Under the pieces are notes generated by a model that saw only the letters and a program-made list of their open reading frames with translations, was not told the origin of the DNA and made no database searches. This document shows, in pieces, positions 1-8,323 of a DNA stretch of 64,000 nt. The first letter of the stretch is position 1, and the number at the start of each line of letters is the position of its first letter. Origin of the DNA: Bacillus sp. V2I10 (GTDB lineage: Bacteria; Bacillota; Bacilli; Bacillales; Bacillaceae); NCBI RefSeq assembly GCF_030817055.1, contig NZ_JAUSYV010000001.1:3620001-3684000 (forward strand), given 5' to 3'. Both the position numbers and the translations under genes were made by a program.

Positions 1-348
1 ATTTCCATATTCATGGCGCATCAGAACTGTTTCAATTGAATAACCATCTTGAAGTTCAAATAAAAACTTCATTGTGCCGTCATTTGAAGTTTGCTGAATA
101 ATAGTCTTAAGTGTAGTTAATACAAAATGTTCATCAAGCTTGGTTCTCAGCGCTTTGGATAGATTTGACATTTCTTCAAAAGAGGCTGCCCTTTTTATAT
201 AAAGCCAGTCAAAAATTTGTGCAGCCCTGAACGGCTTTTCGCCTTTCTCTGTTAACCACTCTTGCAATTCTCCGAGTTCAAGAGAATAAATGGAAGGTTT
301 TACTTGATCTTTGATGACTGTTTTTTTAGTTCGTTTTACTTCTTCCAT
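1..348 (-). CDS. rlmN: 23S rRNA (adenine-C2)-methyltransferase RlmN, N-terminal part
   Basis: Radical-SAM enzyme of the RlmN family, which methylates C2 of A2503 in 23S rRNA and A37 of some tRNAs. Only the first 116 residues are inside the window; the 3' part, with the CxxxCxxC cluster, lies beyond position 1. The visible part starts MEEVKRTKK and contains the family's N-terminal helical region: SLELGEL, KPFRAAQIFDWLY around residues 38-50, and the LQDGYSIETVLMRHEYG stretch that precedes the radical-SAM core. The ATG follows the rsmB stop by two bases, and its ribosome site (AAGAAGG) lies inside the end of rsmB, so the genes are translationally linked. The order rsmB-rlmN matches Bacillus yloM-yloN. 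Confidence 0.93.
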   Translation of the reverse strand, partial: MEEVKRTKKTVIKDQVKPSIYSLELGELQEWLTEKGEKPFRAAQIFDWLYIKRAASFEEMSNLSKALRTKLDEHFVLTTLKTIIQQTSNDGTMKFLFELQDGYSIETVLMRHEYGN

Positions 349-350
349 TT

Positions 351-1697
351 TTACACCTTCTTTCTTAAGCTTGCTATATAAAATCCGTCCGTGCCAAAAT
401 AGTGCGGCAATATTTGAAGCTGTCCATCAGCAGCATATGGTTTTGCAGGCTTCGGCAAACGGTCTGTTAATGAATGATCGAGCTCGTAATCCTCGTGTTT
501 TTCTAAAAATGCTTGTACGACTTGTCCATTTTCTTCATGATCAATTGTACATGTGCTATAGATTAGTGTACCATCTTTTTTCAATAAAGGTGCGACTGAT
601 GAAAGAATTGCCAGCTGAATTTCTGACAGGCGCAAAACATCCTCTTCCGTTTTTGAATATTTTATGTCAGGTTTTCGGCGGATAACGCCAAACCCAGAAC
701 AAGGTGCGTCCACTAAGATTTTATCAAACTGGCCGTTTTCAAAGCGGGTATGGGCATTTCTGCTGTCCAGTGCTTCTGTCTCGATATTGGTGAGCTGAAG
801 ACGGTCTGCCTGTTCTTTAATCAATTTCACCTTGTGCTCATGCAGATCAAGCGAATGGACGGAGCCAGTGTTCTCCAAAATCTCAGCAATATGAGTTGAT
901 TTGCCTCCAGGTGCAGCGCAAGCGTCCAGCACATTGTCGCCTTTTTGCAAACCAAGCGTTCTTGCCACGAGCATAGAGCTTTCATCCTGGATTGTAAAGA
1001 AGCCCTTTTTAAATTCTTCTGTTTTAGCAAGATTTCCCTTCAGGCTTTTAATTGCTTCATCTGTAAGGTCGCCTTTTTCGGTTTGAATCCCTTTTTCCGC
1101 AAGCCTGTCCATCAGTTCCTCAGGTGATTGCTTCATTTGATTCACACGTGCGGTCACGCTTGGCGGTGTTAAGTTTGCCTCGCACATTTTTCTTGTCTCG
1201 CCGGCTCCAAGCTGGGCGATCCAGCGCTGAACAAGCCAGACAGGGTGGCTTGTTTCCACAGCAATCCGTTCCGCTTCATCCTTTATAGAATCAAAGACTG
1301 GAACACCTTCACGCTGAAGCGACCTTAAAATGCCATTTACAAAAGAGGCAATTCCTTTATGTCCCCGGGATTTGGCAATCTCCACCGCTTCAAATAATAC
1401 GGCCCTCTCTGGCACACGGTCCAAATAAACCATTTGATAGACCGAAAGGCGAAGCAGGTTCATTACCCACTGTTCAGTTTTTTTGGCATTTTTCATAAAC
1501 GGCGCCAGGTAAAAATCAATCGTATCCTTGCGCTGCAGGGTTCCATACACCATTTCAGTCAGCAGCGGAATGTCAATTTCCTTCACATGGTTCTTCTTTA
1601 TCATGGAATTTAAAAGAAGATGACTGTACGCCTGATTTTTTTCAATTGTCAGCAGTGTTTCTAAAGCAACCTCGCGGACATTATTTGTTTTCTTCAT
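351..1697 (-). CDS. rsmB: 16S rRNA (cytosine-967-C5)-methyltransferase RsmB
   Basis: S-adenosylmethionine-dependent m5C methyltransferase acting on 16S rRNA during ribosome assembly. The 448 residues have the family layout: an N-terminal NusB-like helical RNA-binding domain (about 1-130), then a Rossmann methyltransferase core with the SAM motif DACAAPGGKSTHIAE (about 260-275). The two cysteines expected for m5C chemistry are present in DAPCSGFG (about residue 332) and YSTCTIDHEENG (about 382). The start ATG overlaps the 3' end of fmt by 17 bases, which indicates one transcript with def and fmt. Length and synteny match B. subtilis RsmB (YloM). Confidence 0.95.
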   Translation of the reverse strand: MKKTNNVREVALETLLTIEKNQAYSHLLLNSMIKKNHVKEIDIPLLTEMVYGTLQRKDTIDFYLAPFMKNAKKTEQWVMNLLRLSVYQMVYLDRVPERAVLFEAVEIAKSRGHKGIASFVNGILRSLQREGVPVFDSIKDEAERIAVETSHPVWLVQRWIAQLGAGETRKMCEANLTPPSVTARVNQMKQSPEELMDRLAEKGIQTEKGDLTDEAIKSLKGNLAKTEEFKKGFFTIQDESSMLVARTLGLQKGDNVLDACAAPGGKSTHIAEILENTGSVHSLDLHEHKVKLIKEQADRLQLTNIETEALDSRNAHTRFENGQFDKILVDAPCSGFGVIRRKPDIKYSKTEEDVLRLSEIQLAILSSVAPLLKKDGTLIYSTCTIDHEENGQVVQAFLEKHEDYELDHSLTDRLPKPAKPYAADGQLQILPHYFGTDGFYIASLRKKV

Positions 1698-2637
1698 TTT
1701 GCTCTCCCAACTTTTCTCCTGCTTGCATTTGCGTGCCTCTCAAAAAATCTTCTCCGCTCATCTTTTTCTTCCCGGATGGCTGCAGCTCTGTAATTTTGAT
1801 TGCCGTGCTGTCTCCAGTTGCCACAACTATACCATCAGAATCGATTCCAATTACTGTACCGGGTGCTGCTGTATTTTTATTTGGCATTTTTTCACCCCAC
1901 CAGATCTTTACTGCTTGGCCATTCAGGTGAGTATAGGCAACCGGCCATGGGTGGAGACCGCGGATGTGATCATAGATTTCCTGGCCGCTTTTCGTCCAGT
2001 CAATTTTCTCTTGTTCTCGCTTAATATTTGATGCGAATGTTGCTTTTTCATTATCCTGCTTTCGGGGAGTCAGTTTTCCTTCAAGCAGTGCAGGCAGCGT
2101 TTCTGCCAAAAGATCAGCTCCGGCAGCACTCAATTTATCATGAAGAGTGCCTACATGATCACGCTCTTCAATTCTCACCTCTGCCTGAGTCAGGATATCA
2201 CCGGCATCAAGTTTTTCAACCATGTACATGATCGTGATGCCCGTTTTCTTTTTGCCCTGAAGGATGGAATAATGAATAGGCGCTCCGCCTCTTAGCTCAG
2301 GAAGCAATGATGCATGAACATTTATGCAGCCGAACTGCGGCGCTTCTAATAATTCATTCGGCAGAATTTGACCGAATGCAGCGGTTACGACCAGGTCAGG
2401 TTTAAGAGCAAGCACTTCCTCAAGCTCTTTTTTCTCTCTTATTTTTTCCGGCTGAAGCACAGGAATATTCTGTTTTTCCGCTTCTATTTTTACAGGAGGA
2501 GGTGTTAACGTTTTTTTGCGGCCTTTAGGACGGTCAGGCTGAGTTACAACCCCAACAACTTCATAGCCTTCTGCCACCAGTCTTTTTAAAACAGGAACAG
2601 AAAAATCAGGCGTTCCCATAAAAACAATTCTTGTCAT
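1681..2637 (-). CDS. fmt: methionyl-tRNA formyltransferase
   Basis: Transfers the formyl group of 10-formyl-THF to initiator Met-tRNA and pairs functionally with the deformylase next door. The formyltransferase fold is clear: start TRIVFMGTPDFSVP, the INVHASLLPELRGGAPI loop with catalytic His near residue 109, and KLDAGDIL with the catalytic Asp near 144; a C-terminal OB-like domain follows. I chose the ATG at 2637 (318 residues). A further in-frame ATG at 2646 directly abuts the Shine-Dalgarno GGAAGG, leaving no spacing, while the one at 2637 has nine bases. It starts five bases after the def stop. Confidence 0.95.
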   Translation of the reverse strand: MTRIVFMGTPDFSVPVLKRLVAEGYEVVGVVTQPDRPKGRKKTLTPPPVKIEAEKQNIPVLQPEKIREKKELEEVLALKPDLVVTAAFGQILPNELLEAPQFGCINVHASLLPELRGGAPIHYSILQGKKKTGITIMYMVEKLDAGDILTQAEVRIEERDHVGTLHDKLSAAGADLLAETLPALLEGKLTPRKQDNEKATFASNIKREQEKIDWTKSGQEIYDHIRGLHPWPVAYTHLNGQAVKIWWGEKMPNKNTAAPGTVIGIDSDGIVVATGDSTAIKITELQPSGKKKMSGEDFLRGTQMQAGEKLGEQNEENK

Positions 2638-2642
2638 GCCAA

Positions 2643-3125
2643 TCATCCTTCCAATTCTTCTAACTCTTCTTCTTTAAGATATTTTTTCACCTTGGCAGTA
2701 AACAGGATTCCATGCAGGTGATCGATTTCATGCTGGATCGCTCTAGCTAAAAAACCATTTGCTTCTATGACAAATGGTTTGCCTTTTCGATTTTGAGCTC
2801 TGACTTTAACAAAATCGCTGCGCTCTACTTCTCCATATAACCCCGGGAAGCTTAAGCAGCCTTCTGGTCCTGTCTGAGAACCGCGCTTTTCTATAATAAT
2901 GGGATTAATCAGTTCGATTGTTCCATGTTGGTCATCTATATCAACAACAGCAGCTTGAATGGGAATTCCCACTTGAGGAGCTGCAAGACCCACTCCGTCA
3001 AGTTCAATCATTGTATCATACATGTCTTTTAATAATTTTGACAGCTTTCTGTCAAAGATGGTGACAGGTTCGCAAACTTGCTCCAGCACTTCTGCCGGGT
3101 GCAATACAATTGGTTTAATAGCCAA
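2643..3125 (-). CDS. def: peptide deformylase
   Basis: Metal-dependent hydrolase that removes the N-formyl group from nascent proteins. All three signature motifs are present in the 160-residue protein: GVGLAAPQVG (about 43-52), EGCLSFP with the metal-binding Cys (about 89-95) and QHEIDHLHG with the HExxH metal site (about 130-138). At 160 residues it is the short form; the larger Gram-positive type 2 deformylases carry insertions that are not seen here. It is followed almost directly by fmt, the usual enzyme pair, and preceded by priA across a 160-base spacer that holds a repeat copy. Confidence 0.96.
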   Translation of the reverse strand: MAIKPIVLHPAEVLEQVCEPVTIFDRKLSKLLKDMYDTMIELDGVGLAAPQVGIPIQAAVVDIDDQHGTIELINPIIIEKRGSQTGPEGCLSFPGLYGEVERSDFVKVRAQNRKGKPFVIEANGFLARAIQHEIDHLHGILFTAKVKKYLKEEELEELEG

Positions 3126-3169
3126 TGAAACATCCTCCAGGTTTGTCTTGATAAAAGTATAAATTTTTT

Positions 3170-3250
3170 TGCATTGACGGCAAGCGAAATCGCCCAGCTC
3201 CTAGGCAAGAAACTCGTCATGCTTGAGCTACGCGGGCGCTTCCCTTTTCT
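3170..3250 (-). repeat. intergenic repeat copy R1 (priA-def spacer)
   Basis: Diverged copy of the GC-richer intergenic repeat also seen at 6970-7032, 13908-14036 and 34555-34690. Read on the minus strand it has the AAGCGCCCGCGTAGCTC beginning and the GCCTAGGAGCTGGGCGAT end that correspond to GCGCCTTGGTCAGCTC and GCCGAGGAGTTAGGCGAT of the 13908 copy. Composition differs from the AT-rich DNA around it. It lies inside the priA-def spacer and separates the two genes without an obvious terminator. Confidence 0.6.
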
Positions 3251-3286
3251 ATTCATTAGTTTAGACGCATATGAAGCATCTAAACC

Positions 3287-5704
3287 CTACATTAGTGTAT
3301 TTGGATTTAAATCAATGCTGATGGATAATTGATTTTTATTCATATCCTGCTGATAACGTTCGATAATCATTTTAAGCGATGTGTGCAGATTTTCTTCCCG
3401 CTTGTATTTTATCATGCATTGATACCGATATCTATCGTTTATCCTTGGAATAGGTGAAGCTACAGGTCCAAGGATCTGGACGGTTTCTGAAAGCCTTTGA
3501 TTCAGATGCTTCGCAATTTTCTCAGTTACGGAAACAGCCTTCAGGAGATCGGGATGAGAAACAGTTACTAATGCAAGATAATAAAAAGGAGGATAAGCAT
3601 GCTGCTTTCTTGTAAGCATTTCCTGATTATAAAAAGAATCATAATCATGATGGCTTGCAAGCTGAATGCTGTAATGCTCAGGTGAATAGGACTGAATGAC
3701 AACTTCACCCGGTAATTTGTGCCTGCCTGCTCTGCCGCTTACTTGTGTCAGAAGCTGAAAGGTTTTTTCAGATGAGCGGAAATCAGGCAAATGCAGCATC
3801 GTATCTGCAGTTAAAACTCCTACAAGGGTTACATCGGGAAAATCCAGGCCCTTAGCAATCATTTGCGTTCCTAAAAGGATATCTGCCTCTTTATTGCCAA
3901 ACTGTGTCAGTAATTTTTCATGAGAGCCTTTCCGTCCGGTCGTATCCACATCCATACGAATGATTCTTGCTTCCGGCAGTACTTTTGCAAGCTCTTCTTC
4001 AACCCGCTGAGTTCCCGTTCCAAAGAACCGGATATGTTCGCTGCTGCATTCAGGGCAAACCTTTGGCATCGGCTCCTCATGCCCGCAATAATGGCATTTT
4101 AATTGTGATCCATGTTTATGATAGGTTAATGAAATATCACAATGCGGACAGCCGGTCACACAACCGCAGTCTCTGCACATGACAAAAGAAGAATAGCCAC
4201 GTTTATTTAAAAATAAAACGGATTGCTCCCCTTTTGCCAAACGGTCCTGGAGCTTCTCAAGCAAAGATGATGAAAACATGGTTCTGTTCCCGCTTCTTAA
4301 TTCATCCCTCATATCAATCACTTCAACTTGGGGCAGCGGACGATTGTTGACACGTTCTTTTAAGGCAAGCAGCTGATAAACTTCTTTTCCTGCTCTTGCA
4401 AAGGATTCTAGTGAGGGAGTTGCACTCCCCAAAACAACAGGACATTCATGAAATTTTGCACGGTAAATGGCGACATCCCGCGCATGGTAGCGTGGATTCT
4501 CTTCTTGCTTATAACTTCCTTCGTGTTCCTCATCAATAATAATCATACCAAGATCAGTAAAAGGAGCGAACACCGCAGATCTTGCTCCAACGACAAGTTT
4601 CACCTCACCGCGATGAATCTTTCTCCATTCATCGTACTTTTCTCCGACTGAAAGACCGCTGTGCAGCACAGCCACAAGCGAACCGAATCTTCCTTTAAAT
4701 CGATTGACCATTTGCGGAGTAAGCGAAATCTCAGGAACGAGAACGATCGCTTCTTTCCCCTGCTTCAAGACCGCCTCGATAGACTGCAAATAAACCTCTG
4801 TTTTCCCGCTGCCTGTTACACCATACATTAAAAACACATCATGCCGGTTTTGTTCAACAGAGGTCAGGATTGGGGTAATAGCCGTCTGCTGCTCAGCTGT
4901 CAGTACAAGCGATTCTGTCTTTTTGAAGGTGCGGTCCTCATAAGGGTCACGATAAACCTCTATATTCTCTTCCCTTAGCAATTTCTTCTTAATGAGCGTT
5001 TTCACAGGAGAGTCTGTTATGTTCAATTGCAAAAGGAGTTCCTGAAGCGGCACAGATTTACCGCTGTTTTGAATAAAGTAATCAAGAACGCGCTTTTGTT
5101 TTGCTGCTTGCGCAGAACATAAATCTGATTCTTTTTTTAGTTCGTCTAGTTCAGTGATTGAAGTGATGTACTTTTGAGTCTTTTTTTTATTCTTTTGTTT
5201 TACTTGATAAATAACTTCAAGGACTCCCCGTTCGATTTCCATTTGGAATTCTTTTACAGAGTCGCTTTTTTCGATGTCTTTCCAATAAATGCTTTTTCTG
5301 CTTTGAAACCATGGAAGGACTTTTGGATGAAGGTTTGGTCTGTATTCCTCAGAAACAAGGACAATTTCCTTCTCATATTTCGCTTTCATCGCAGCCGGCA
5401 GCATTGCCTGGAAAGCAGAAATCTTGAAGCATAACGTTGTTTGAGTAAGCCAATGGCCGATATCGAGCAGTTCCTTTGTCAATGCAGGCGTGATATCCAT
5501 CACTTCAGCGATTGGCTTTACCCGTTCAAATTCACTTTCATTTTTAAGGCCAATCACAAACCCCTGAACTTTGCGGGGACCAAATGGCACGATAACACGC
5601 ATTCCGGGTTTAATAAAACCTGTCCATTTATCAGGAATCAGATAATCAAATGCTCTGTCTGTCTGCATCGCTTTCACATCAACGATTACGCTGGCAAACC
5701 TCAT
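3287..5704 (-). CDS. priA: primosomal protein N' (replication restart helicase PriA)
   Basis: Superfamily-2 3'-5' DNA helicase that recognises stalled forks and reloads the replicative helicase. The 805 residues show an N-terminal fork-DNA-binding domain starting RFASVIVDV, Walker A GVTGSGKTEV (about residue 296), the DEEH Walker B box (about 391), GSATPS motif III, and a zinc-binding cysteine array CRDCGC / CPHC / CHYCG / CPEC (about 511-555) set inside the C-terminal helicase lobe. The C-terminal motif QVSGRAGR is intact. It starts four bases after the coaBC stop with ribosome site AAAGGAG embedded in the coaBC end, so it is cotranscribed with coaBC. Confidence 0.96.
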   Translation of the reverse strand: MRFASVIVDVKAMQTDRAFDYLIPDKWTGFIKPGMRVIVPFGPRKVQGFVIGLKNESEFERVKPIAEVMDITPALTKELLDIGHWLTQTTLCFKISAFQAMLPAAMKAKYEKEIVLVSEEYRPNLHPKVLPWFQSRKSIYWKDIEKSDSVKEFQMEIERGVLEVIYQVKQKNKKKTQKYITSITELDELKKESDLCSAQAAKQKRVLDYFIQNSGKSVPLQELLLQLNITDSPVKTLIKKKLLREENIEVYRDPYEDRTFKKTESLVLTAEQQTAITPILTSVEQNRHDVFLMYGVTGSGKTEVYLQSIEAVLKQGKEAIVLVPEISLTPQMVNRFKGRFGSLVAVLHSGLSVGEKYDEWRKIHRGEVKLVVGARSAVFAPFTDLGMIIIDEEHEGSYKQEENPRYHARDVAIYRAKFHECPVVLGSATPSLESFARAGKEVYQLLALKERVNNRPLPQVEVIDMRDELRSGNRTMFSSSLLEKLQDRLAKGEQSVLFLNKRGYSSFVMCRDCGCVTGCPHCDISLTYHKHGSQLKCHYCGHEEPMPKVCPECSSEHIRFFGTGTQRVEEELAKVLPEARIIRMDVDTTGRKGSHEKLLTQFGNKEADILLGTQMIAKGLDFPDVTLVGVLTADTMLHLPDFRSSEKTFQLLTQVSGRAGRHKLPGEVVIQSYSPEHYSIQLASHHDYDSFYNQEMLTRKQHAYPPFYYLALVTVSHPDLLKAVSVTEKIAKHLNQRLSETVQILGPVASPIPRINDRYRYQCMIKYKREENLHTSLKMIIERYQQDMNKNQLSISIDLNPNTLM

Positions 5705-5707
5705 GAT

Positions 5708-6910
5708 TTATACTCCTTTATTAATACGGCTGACTTCTTCTAAAATTTTCTTTGCTACTTCTTGCTTAGATAGCACAGGTAGCTCAATTTTTTCTCCGCT
5801 CTTTTTGTACATTGTCACAATATTTGTATCTGTGCCAAAACCAGCTCCAGCGAGCGTTACGTTATTAGCCACAATCATATCCAGATTTTTTTTCCGGAGT
5901 TTTCTTAATGCATAGTCCTCCACATTTTCCGTTTCAGCAGCGAATCCGACTAGAACCTGATTTTCTTTTCGCTCTCCAAGGTCCTTTAAAATATCTTTTG
6001 TACGTTCCATTTCTATGGATAAAGGTCCGTCCTGTTTTTTCATTTTCTGATCAGAAACGCTGAGAGGCCGATAATCCGCAACTGCTGCAGATTTAATGAC
6101 AATATCCATTTCACTGTAGTGTTTCAATACTTCCTTATGCATGTCTTCCGCTGATTCAACTTTAATAACCGTCACTCCTGAAGGCGGAGCAATCATGACA
6201 GGACCAGAGATTAATATAACTTCAGCACCCATTTGATTTGCCGCTTCTGCAATGGCATAGCCCATTTTCCCTGAAGAATGATTGGTAAAATAACGGACGG
6301 GATCTACCTTTTCACGGGTTGGACCCGCAGTAATCATAACTTTCCTGCCTTTTAAAGGCTGAATTTCTTTACCAGCAAAAAATCCTTCTATTAAAGAGAC
6401 AATTTTCTCAGGTTCTTCAAGTCTTCCTTTCCCGACATATCCGCAGGCTAAATAGCCTTCGCTTGGCTCAATAAATTGATACCCATATTGGGATAACGCG
6501 AGAATGTTTTTCTGAACAGCCGGATTGTCATACATATGAACATTCATAGCAGGAGCAATCCAGACCGGCGCAGTTGTCGCAAGCAAAGTAGTTGTCAGCA
6601 TATCGTCCCCGATTCCATTTGCTAATTTACCGATTGTATTAGCAGTGGCCGGAGCAACTACAACCAGATCTGCCCAATCCGCAAGATCGATGTGTGAAAT
6701 AACTGCAGGATTTTTCTCGTCAAATGTATCAAAATAAACGTCATTTCTTGACAGAGCCAAAAAGGTCAACGGGTTGACAAATTCACGTGCTGAGCGTGTC
6801 ATGATTACTTTAATTTCAGCTCCAGCCTGAATGATTTTGCTTGTTAAGGCTGCTGCTTTATAGACGGCAATTCCTCCGCTTACGCAAAGGAGAATTTTCT
6901 TTCCCTTCAT
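5708..6910 (-). CDS. coaBC: bifunctional phosphopantothenoylcysteine decarboxylase / phosphopantothenate-cysteine ligase
   Basis: Catalyses two consecutive coenzyme A steps: ligation of cysteine to 4'-phosphopantothenate (CoaB half) and FMN-dependent decarboxylation (CoaC half). The N-terminal flavoprotein domain starts KKILLCVSGGIAVYKA and carries the PAMNVHMYDNP substrate motif (about residue 118) and the catalytic Cys in YLACGYVGKGRLEEP (about 154). The C-terminal half has the synthetase motifs ITAGPTREKVDPVRY and KSAAVADYRP. Start at 6910 (400 residues) was chosen over the 24-base-longer form because GGGGGAATGTGAA gives an 8-base spaced site. It heads the coaBC-priA-def-fmt-rsmB-rlmN string behind its own promoter. 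Confidence 0.95.
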   Translation of the reverse strand: MKGKKILLCVSGGIAVYKAAALTSKIIQAGAEIKVIMTRSAREFVNPLTFLALSRNDVYFDTFDEKNPAVISHIDLADWADLVVVAPATANTIGKLANGIGDDMLTTTLLATTAPVWIAPAMNVHMYDNPAVQKNILALSQYGYQFIEPSEGYLACGYVGKGRLEEPEKIVSLIEGFFAGKEIQPLKGRKVMITAGPTREKVDPVRYFTNHSSGKMGYAIAEAANQMGAEVILISGPVMIAPPSGVTVIKVESAEDMHKEVLKHYSEMDIVIKSAAVADYRPLSVSDQKMKKQDGPLSIEMERTKDILKDLGERKENQVLVGFAAETENVEDYALRKLRKKNLDMIVANNVTLAGAGFGTDTNIVTMYKKSGEKIELPVLSKQEVAKKILEEVSRINKGV

Positions 6911-6941
6911 TTCACATTCCCCCACCAAAGTCATTGTACCT

Positions 6942-6971
6942 ATTATAGCTGCGAATCATGCAGAAGAACAA
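6942..6971 (-). promoter_or_regulatory. sigma-A type promoter of coaBC
   Basis: On the minus strand TTGTTC (6971-6966), an 18-base spacer and a perfect TATAAT (6947-6942) lie 32 bases before the coaBC start. The rpoZ terminator sits just upstream, so this is the natural promoter of coaBC through rlmN. The -35 element abuts repeat copy R2. Confidence 0.65.
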
Positions 6972-7032
6972 AAGCAGAGGCGCCTTGGAAAGATCCGCCA
7001 GGCAGATTCGTTCTGACCGAGGTTTTAGGCAC
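6970..7032 (+). repeat. intergenic repeat copy R2 (coaBC-rpoZ spacer)
   Basis: Shortened copy of the window's intergenic repeat. It begins AAAAGCAGAGGCGCCTTGG and ends GCAGATTCGTTCTGACCGAGGTTTTAGGC, matching the outer parts of the copy at 13908-14036 but lacking the central CTCCGACAGACAGATAAG block. It touches the -35 box of the coaBC promoter. Confidence 0.65.
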
Positions 7033-7102
7033 CTCATCTTGATGAGATACCTCTATTTCATCATCTACAGCCTATTTGCCTTTATAAAATTCTTCAACTA
7101 TG

Positions 7103-7140
7103 AAAAATAACAACCCAATTTGTTTCAGGTTGTTATTTTA
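7103..7140 (-). terminator. intrinsic terminator after rpoZ
   Basis: The minus strand reads AAAATAACAACC, a 12-base loop, then GGTTGTTATTTTT: a ten-plus base-pair stem closed by a T tract, 13 bases after the rpoZ stop. It separates the yicC-remA-gmk-rpoZ group from coaBC. Confidence 0.75.
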
Positions 7141-7153
7141 AAGTGCCATTTAA

Positions 7154-7351
7154 TTAGTCTTGTTTTTCATAATCCAGCAATCCTGAATTAATTTCTTCTA
7201 GTGCTTTGCCGACATATTTATAAGAGACAGGCTTCACGATTTGCTGATCATGATTTTCCTGCATTTCACGTGCGCGTCTTGCCGCCACTGTTACAAGTGT
7301 ATATTTAGAATCAAGTTTATTCATGAGTTTATCAATAGATGGATATAACAT
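7154..7351 (-). CDS. rpoZ: DNA-directed RNA polymerase omega subunit
   Basis: Small subunit that helps fold and assemble the beta' subunit of RNA polymerase. The 65 residues match Firmicute omega in length and pattern: MLYPSIDKLMNKLDSKYTLVTVAARRAREM covers the conserved first helices, and the VGKALEEI helix follows. It starts five bases after the gmk stop, as in Bacillus and many other bacteria, and ends at a strong terminator, so it is the last gene of the yicC-remA-gmk-rpoZ group. Confidence 0.94.
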   Translation of the reverse strand: MLYPSIDKLMNKLDSKYTLVTVAARRAREMQENHDQQIVKPVSYKYVGKALEEINSGLLDYEKQD

Positions 7352-7356
7352 ATTAA

Positions 7357-7971
7357 TTATTCAACCTCCAGCATTTTCTTATAACGAAGTGCAATGCGAT
7401 CGCGTCTGCAATGTTCAGCTGTAACAATCGCACGAATACGTCCACAGGCAAGATCGACCTGATCATTTTCAACGACGTAATCGTAAGCATCCATCATCTC
7501 AATTTCTTCTTTAGCAACCTTCATGCGATTATTGATGATATCCTGTGTTTCCGTTCCGCGGGTGACGATGCGGTTTTTAAGCTCGCTTAAGCTTGGCGGC
7601 ATAAGGAAGATGAATAACCCTTCCGGAAATGCCTTTCGCACCTGCAATGCTCCCTGAACTTCAATTTCAAGGAAAACATCTCTTCCCTCGCTTAACGTTT
7701 TCTCCACATAGTCAATCGGCGTTCCATAGTAATTGCCGACGAACTCTGCCCATTCCAATAAACGTTCTTCTTTAATTAATTGTTCGAATTCTTCTTTTGA
7801 TTTAAAGAAATAATCAACTCCATCAACTTCTCCTTCGCGGGGCTTGCGCGTCGTCATGCTGATGGAATATTGAAAATCTGTATCATTCTGTGAAAAGATA
7901 GCCTTTCGCACAGTACCTTTACCAACACCAGAAGGACCCGAAAGCACGATGAGTAATCCTCTTTCTTTCAT
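7357..7971 (-). CDS. gmk: guanylate kinase
   Basis: Phosphorylates GMP to GDP with ATP, essential for GTP and dGTP supply. The 204-residue protein has the P-loop LSGPSGVGKGT (about 10-20), the GMP-binding region MTTRKPREGEVDGVDYFF (about 39-56) and the lid and base-recognition segments EWAEFVGNYYGTP and LEIEVQGALQV. Length is normal for the bacterial family. It lies 14 bases downstream of remA and five bases upstream of rpoZ. Confidence 0.96.
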   Translation of the reverse strand: MKERGLLIVLSGPSGVGKGTVRKAIFSQNDTDFQYSISMTTRKPREGEVDGVDYFFKSKEEFEQLIKEERLLEWAEFVGNYYGTPIDYVEKTLSEGRDVFLEIEVQGALQVRKAFPEGLFIFLMPPSLSELKNRIVTRGTETQDIINNRMKVAKEEIEMMDAYDYVVENDQVDLACGRIRAIVTAEHCRRDRIALRYKKMLEVE

Positions 7972-7985
7972 ATCCAGAACTTTCC

Positions 7986-8249
7986 CTACCCTTCATCTGT
8001 TAACTCGTCTTTATTTGAAAGCCTGTGGGCAACCGTTTCGGGCTGTACCGCAGATAGTATAATGTGATCACTGTCCATAATCACGACCGCTCTCGTTCTG
8101 CGTCCATATGTCGCATCAATAAGCATGGCGCGGTCACGGGCGTCTTGAATGATCCTTTTAATCGGAGCCGATTCAGGACTTACAATGGAAATAATGCGGT
8201 TGGCTGAGACGATATTGCCGAAGCCAATATTAATTAACTTAATACTCAT
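7986..8249 (-). CDS. remA: extracellular matrix regulatory protein RemA (DUF370)
   Basis: Small DNA-binding regulator which in B. subtilis activates biofilm matrix operons and some osmoprotection genes by binding upstream of their promoters. The 87-residue sequence is very close to the family: IKLINIGFGNIVSANRIISIVSPESAPIKR at the N-terminus, the DATYGRRTRAVVIMDS core and LSAVQPETVAHRL near the end. The genomic slot between the yicC-type gene and gmk is also the family's standard position. Its role in this organism is inferred from the family. Confidence 0.93.
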   Translation of the reverse strand: MSIKLINIGFGNIVSANRIISIVSPESAPIKRIIQDARDRAMLIDATYGRRTRAVVIMDSDHIILSAVQPETVAHRLSNKDELTDEG

Positions 8250-8323
8250 CTATTCGCTCCCCCTAGTAATCGACAAAACTATTTTTGCCCTAAATGGCCC
8301 ATTATAAACGATTTAACTGCTGA

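Noticed and set aside
3029..3256. 75-codon minus-strand ORF across the def start
   Set aside because: Out of frame with def and partly encoded by repeat R1.
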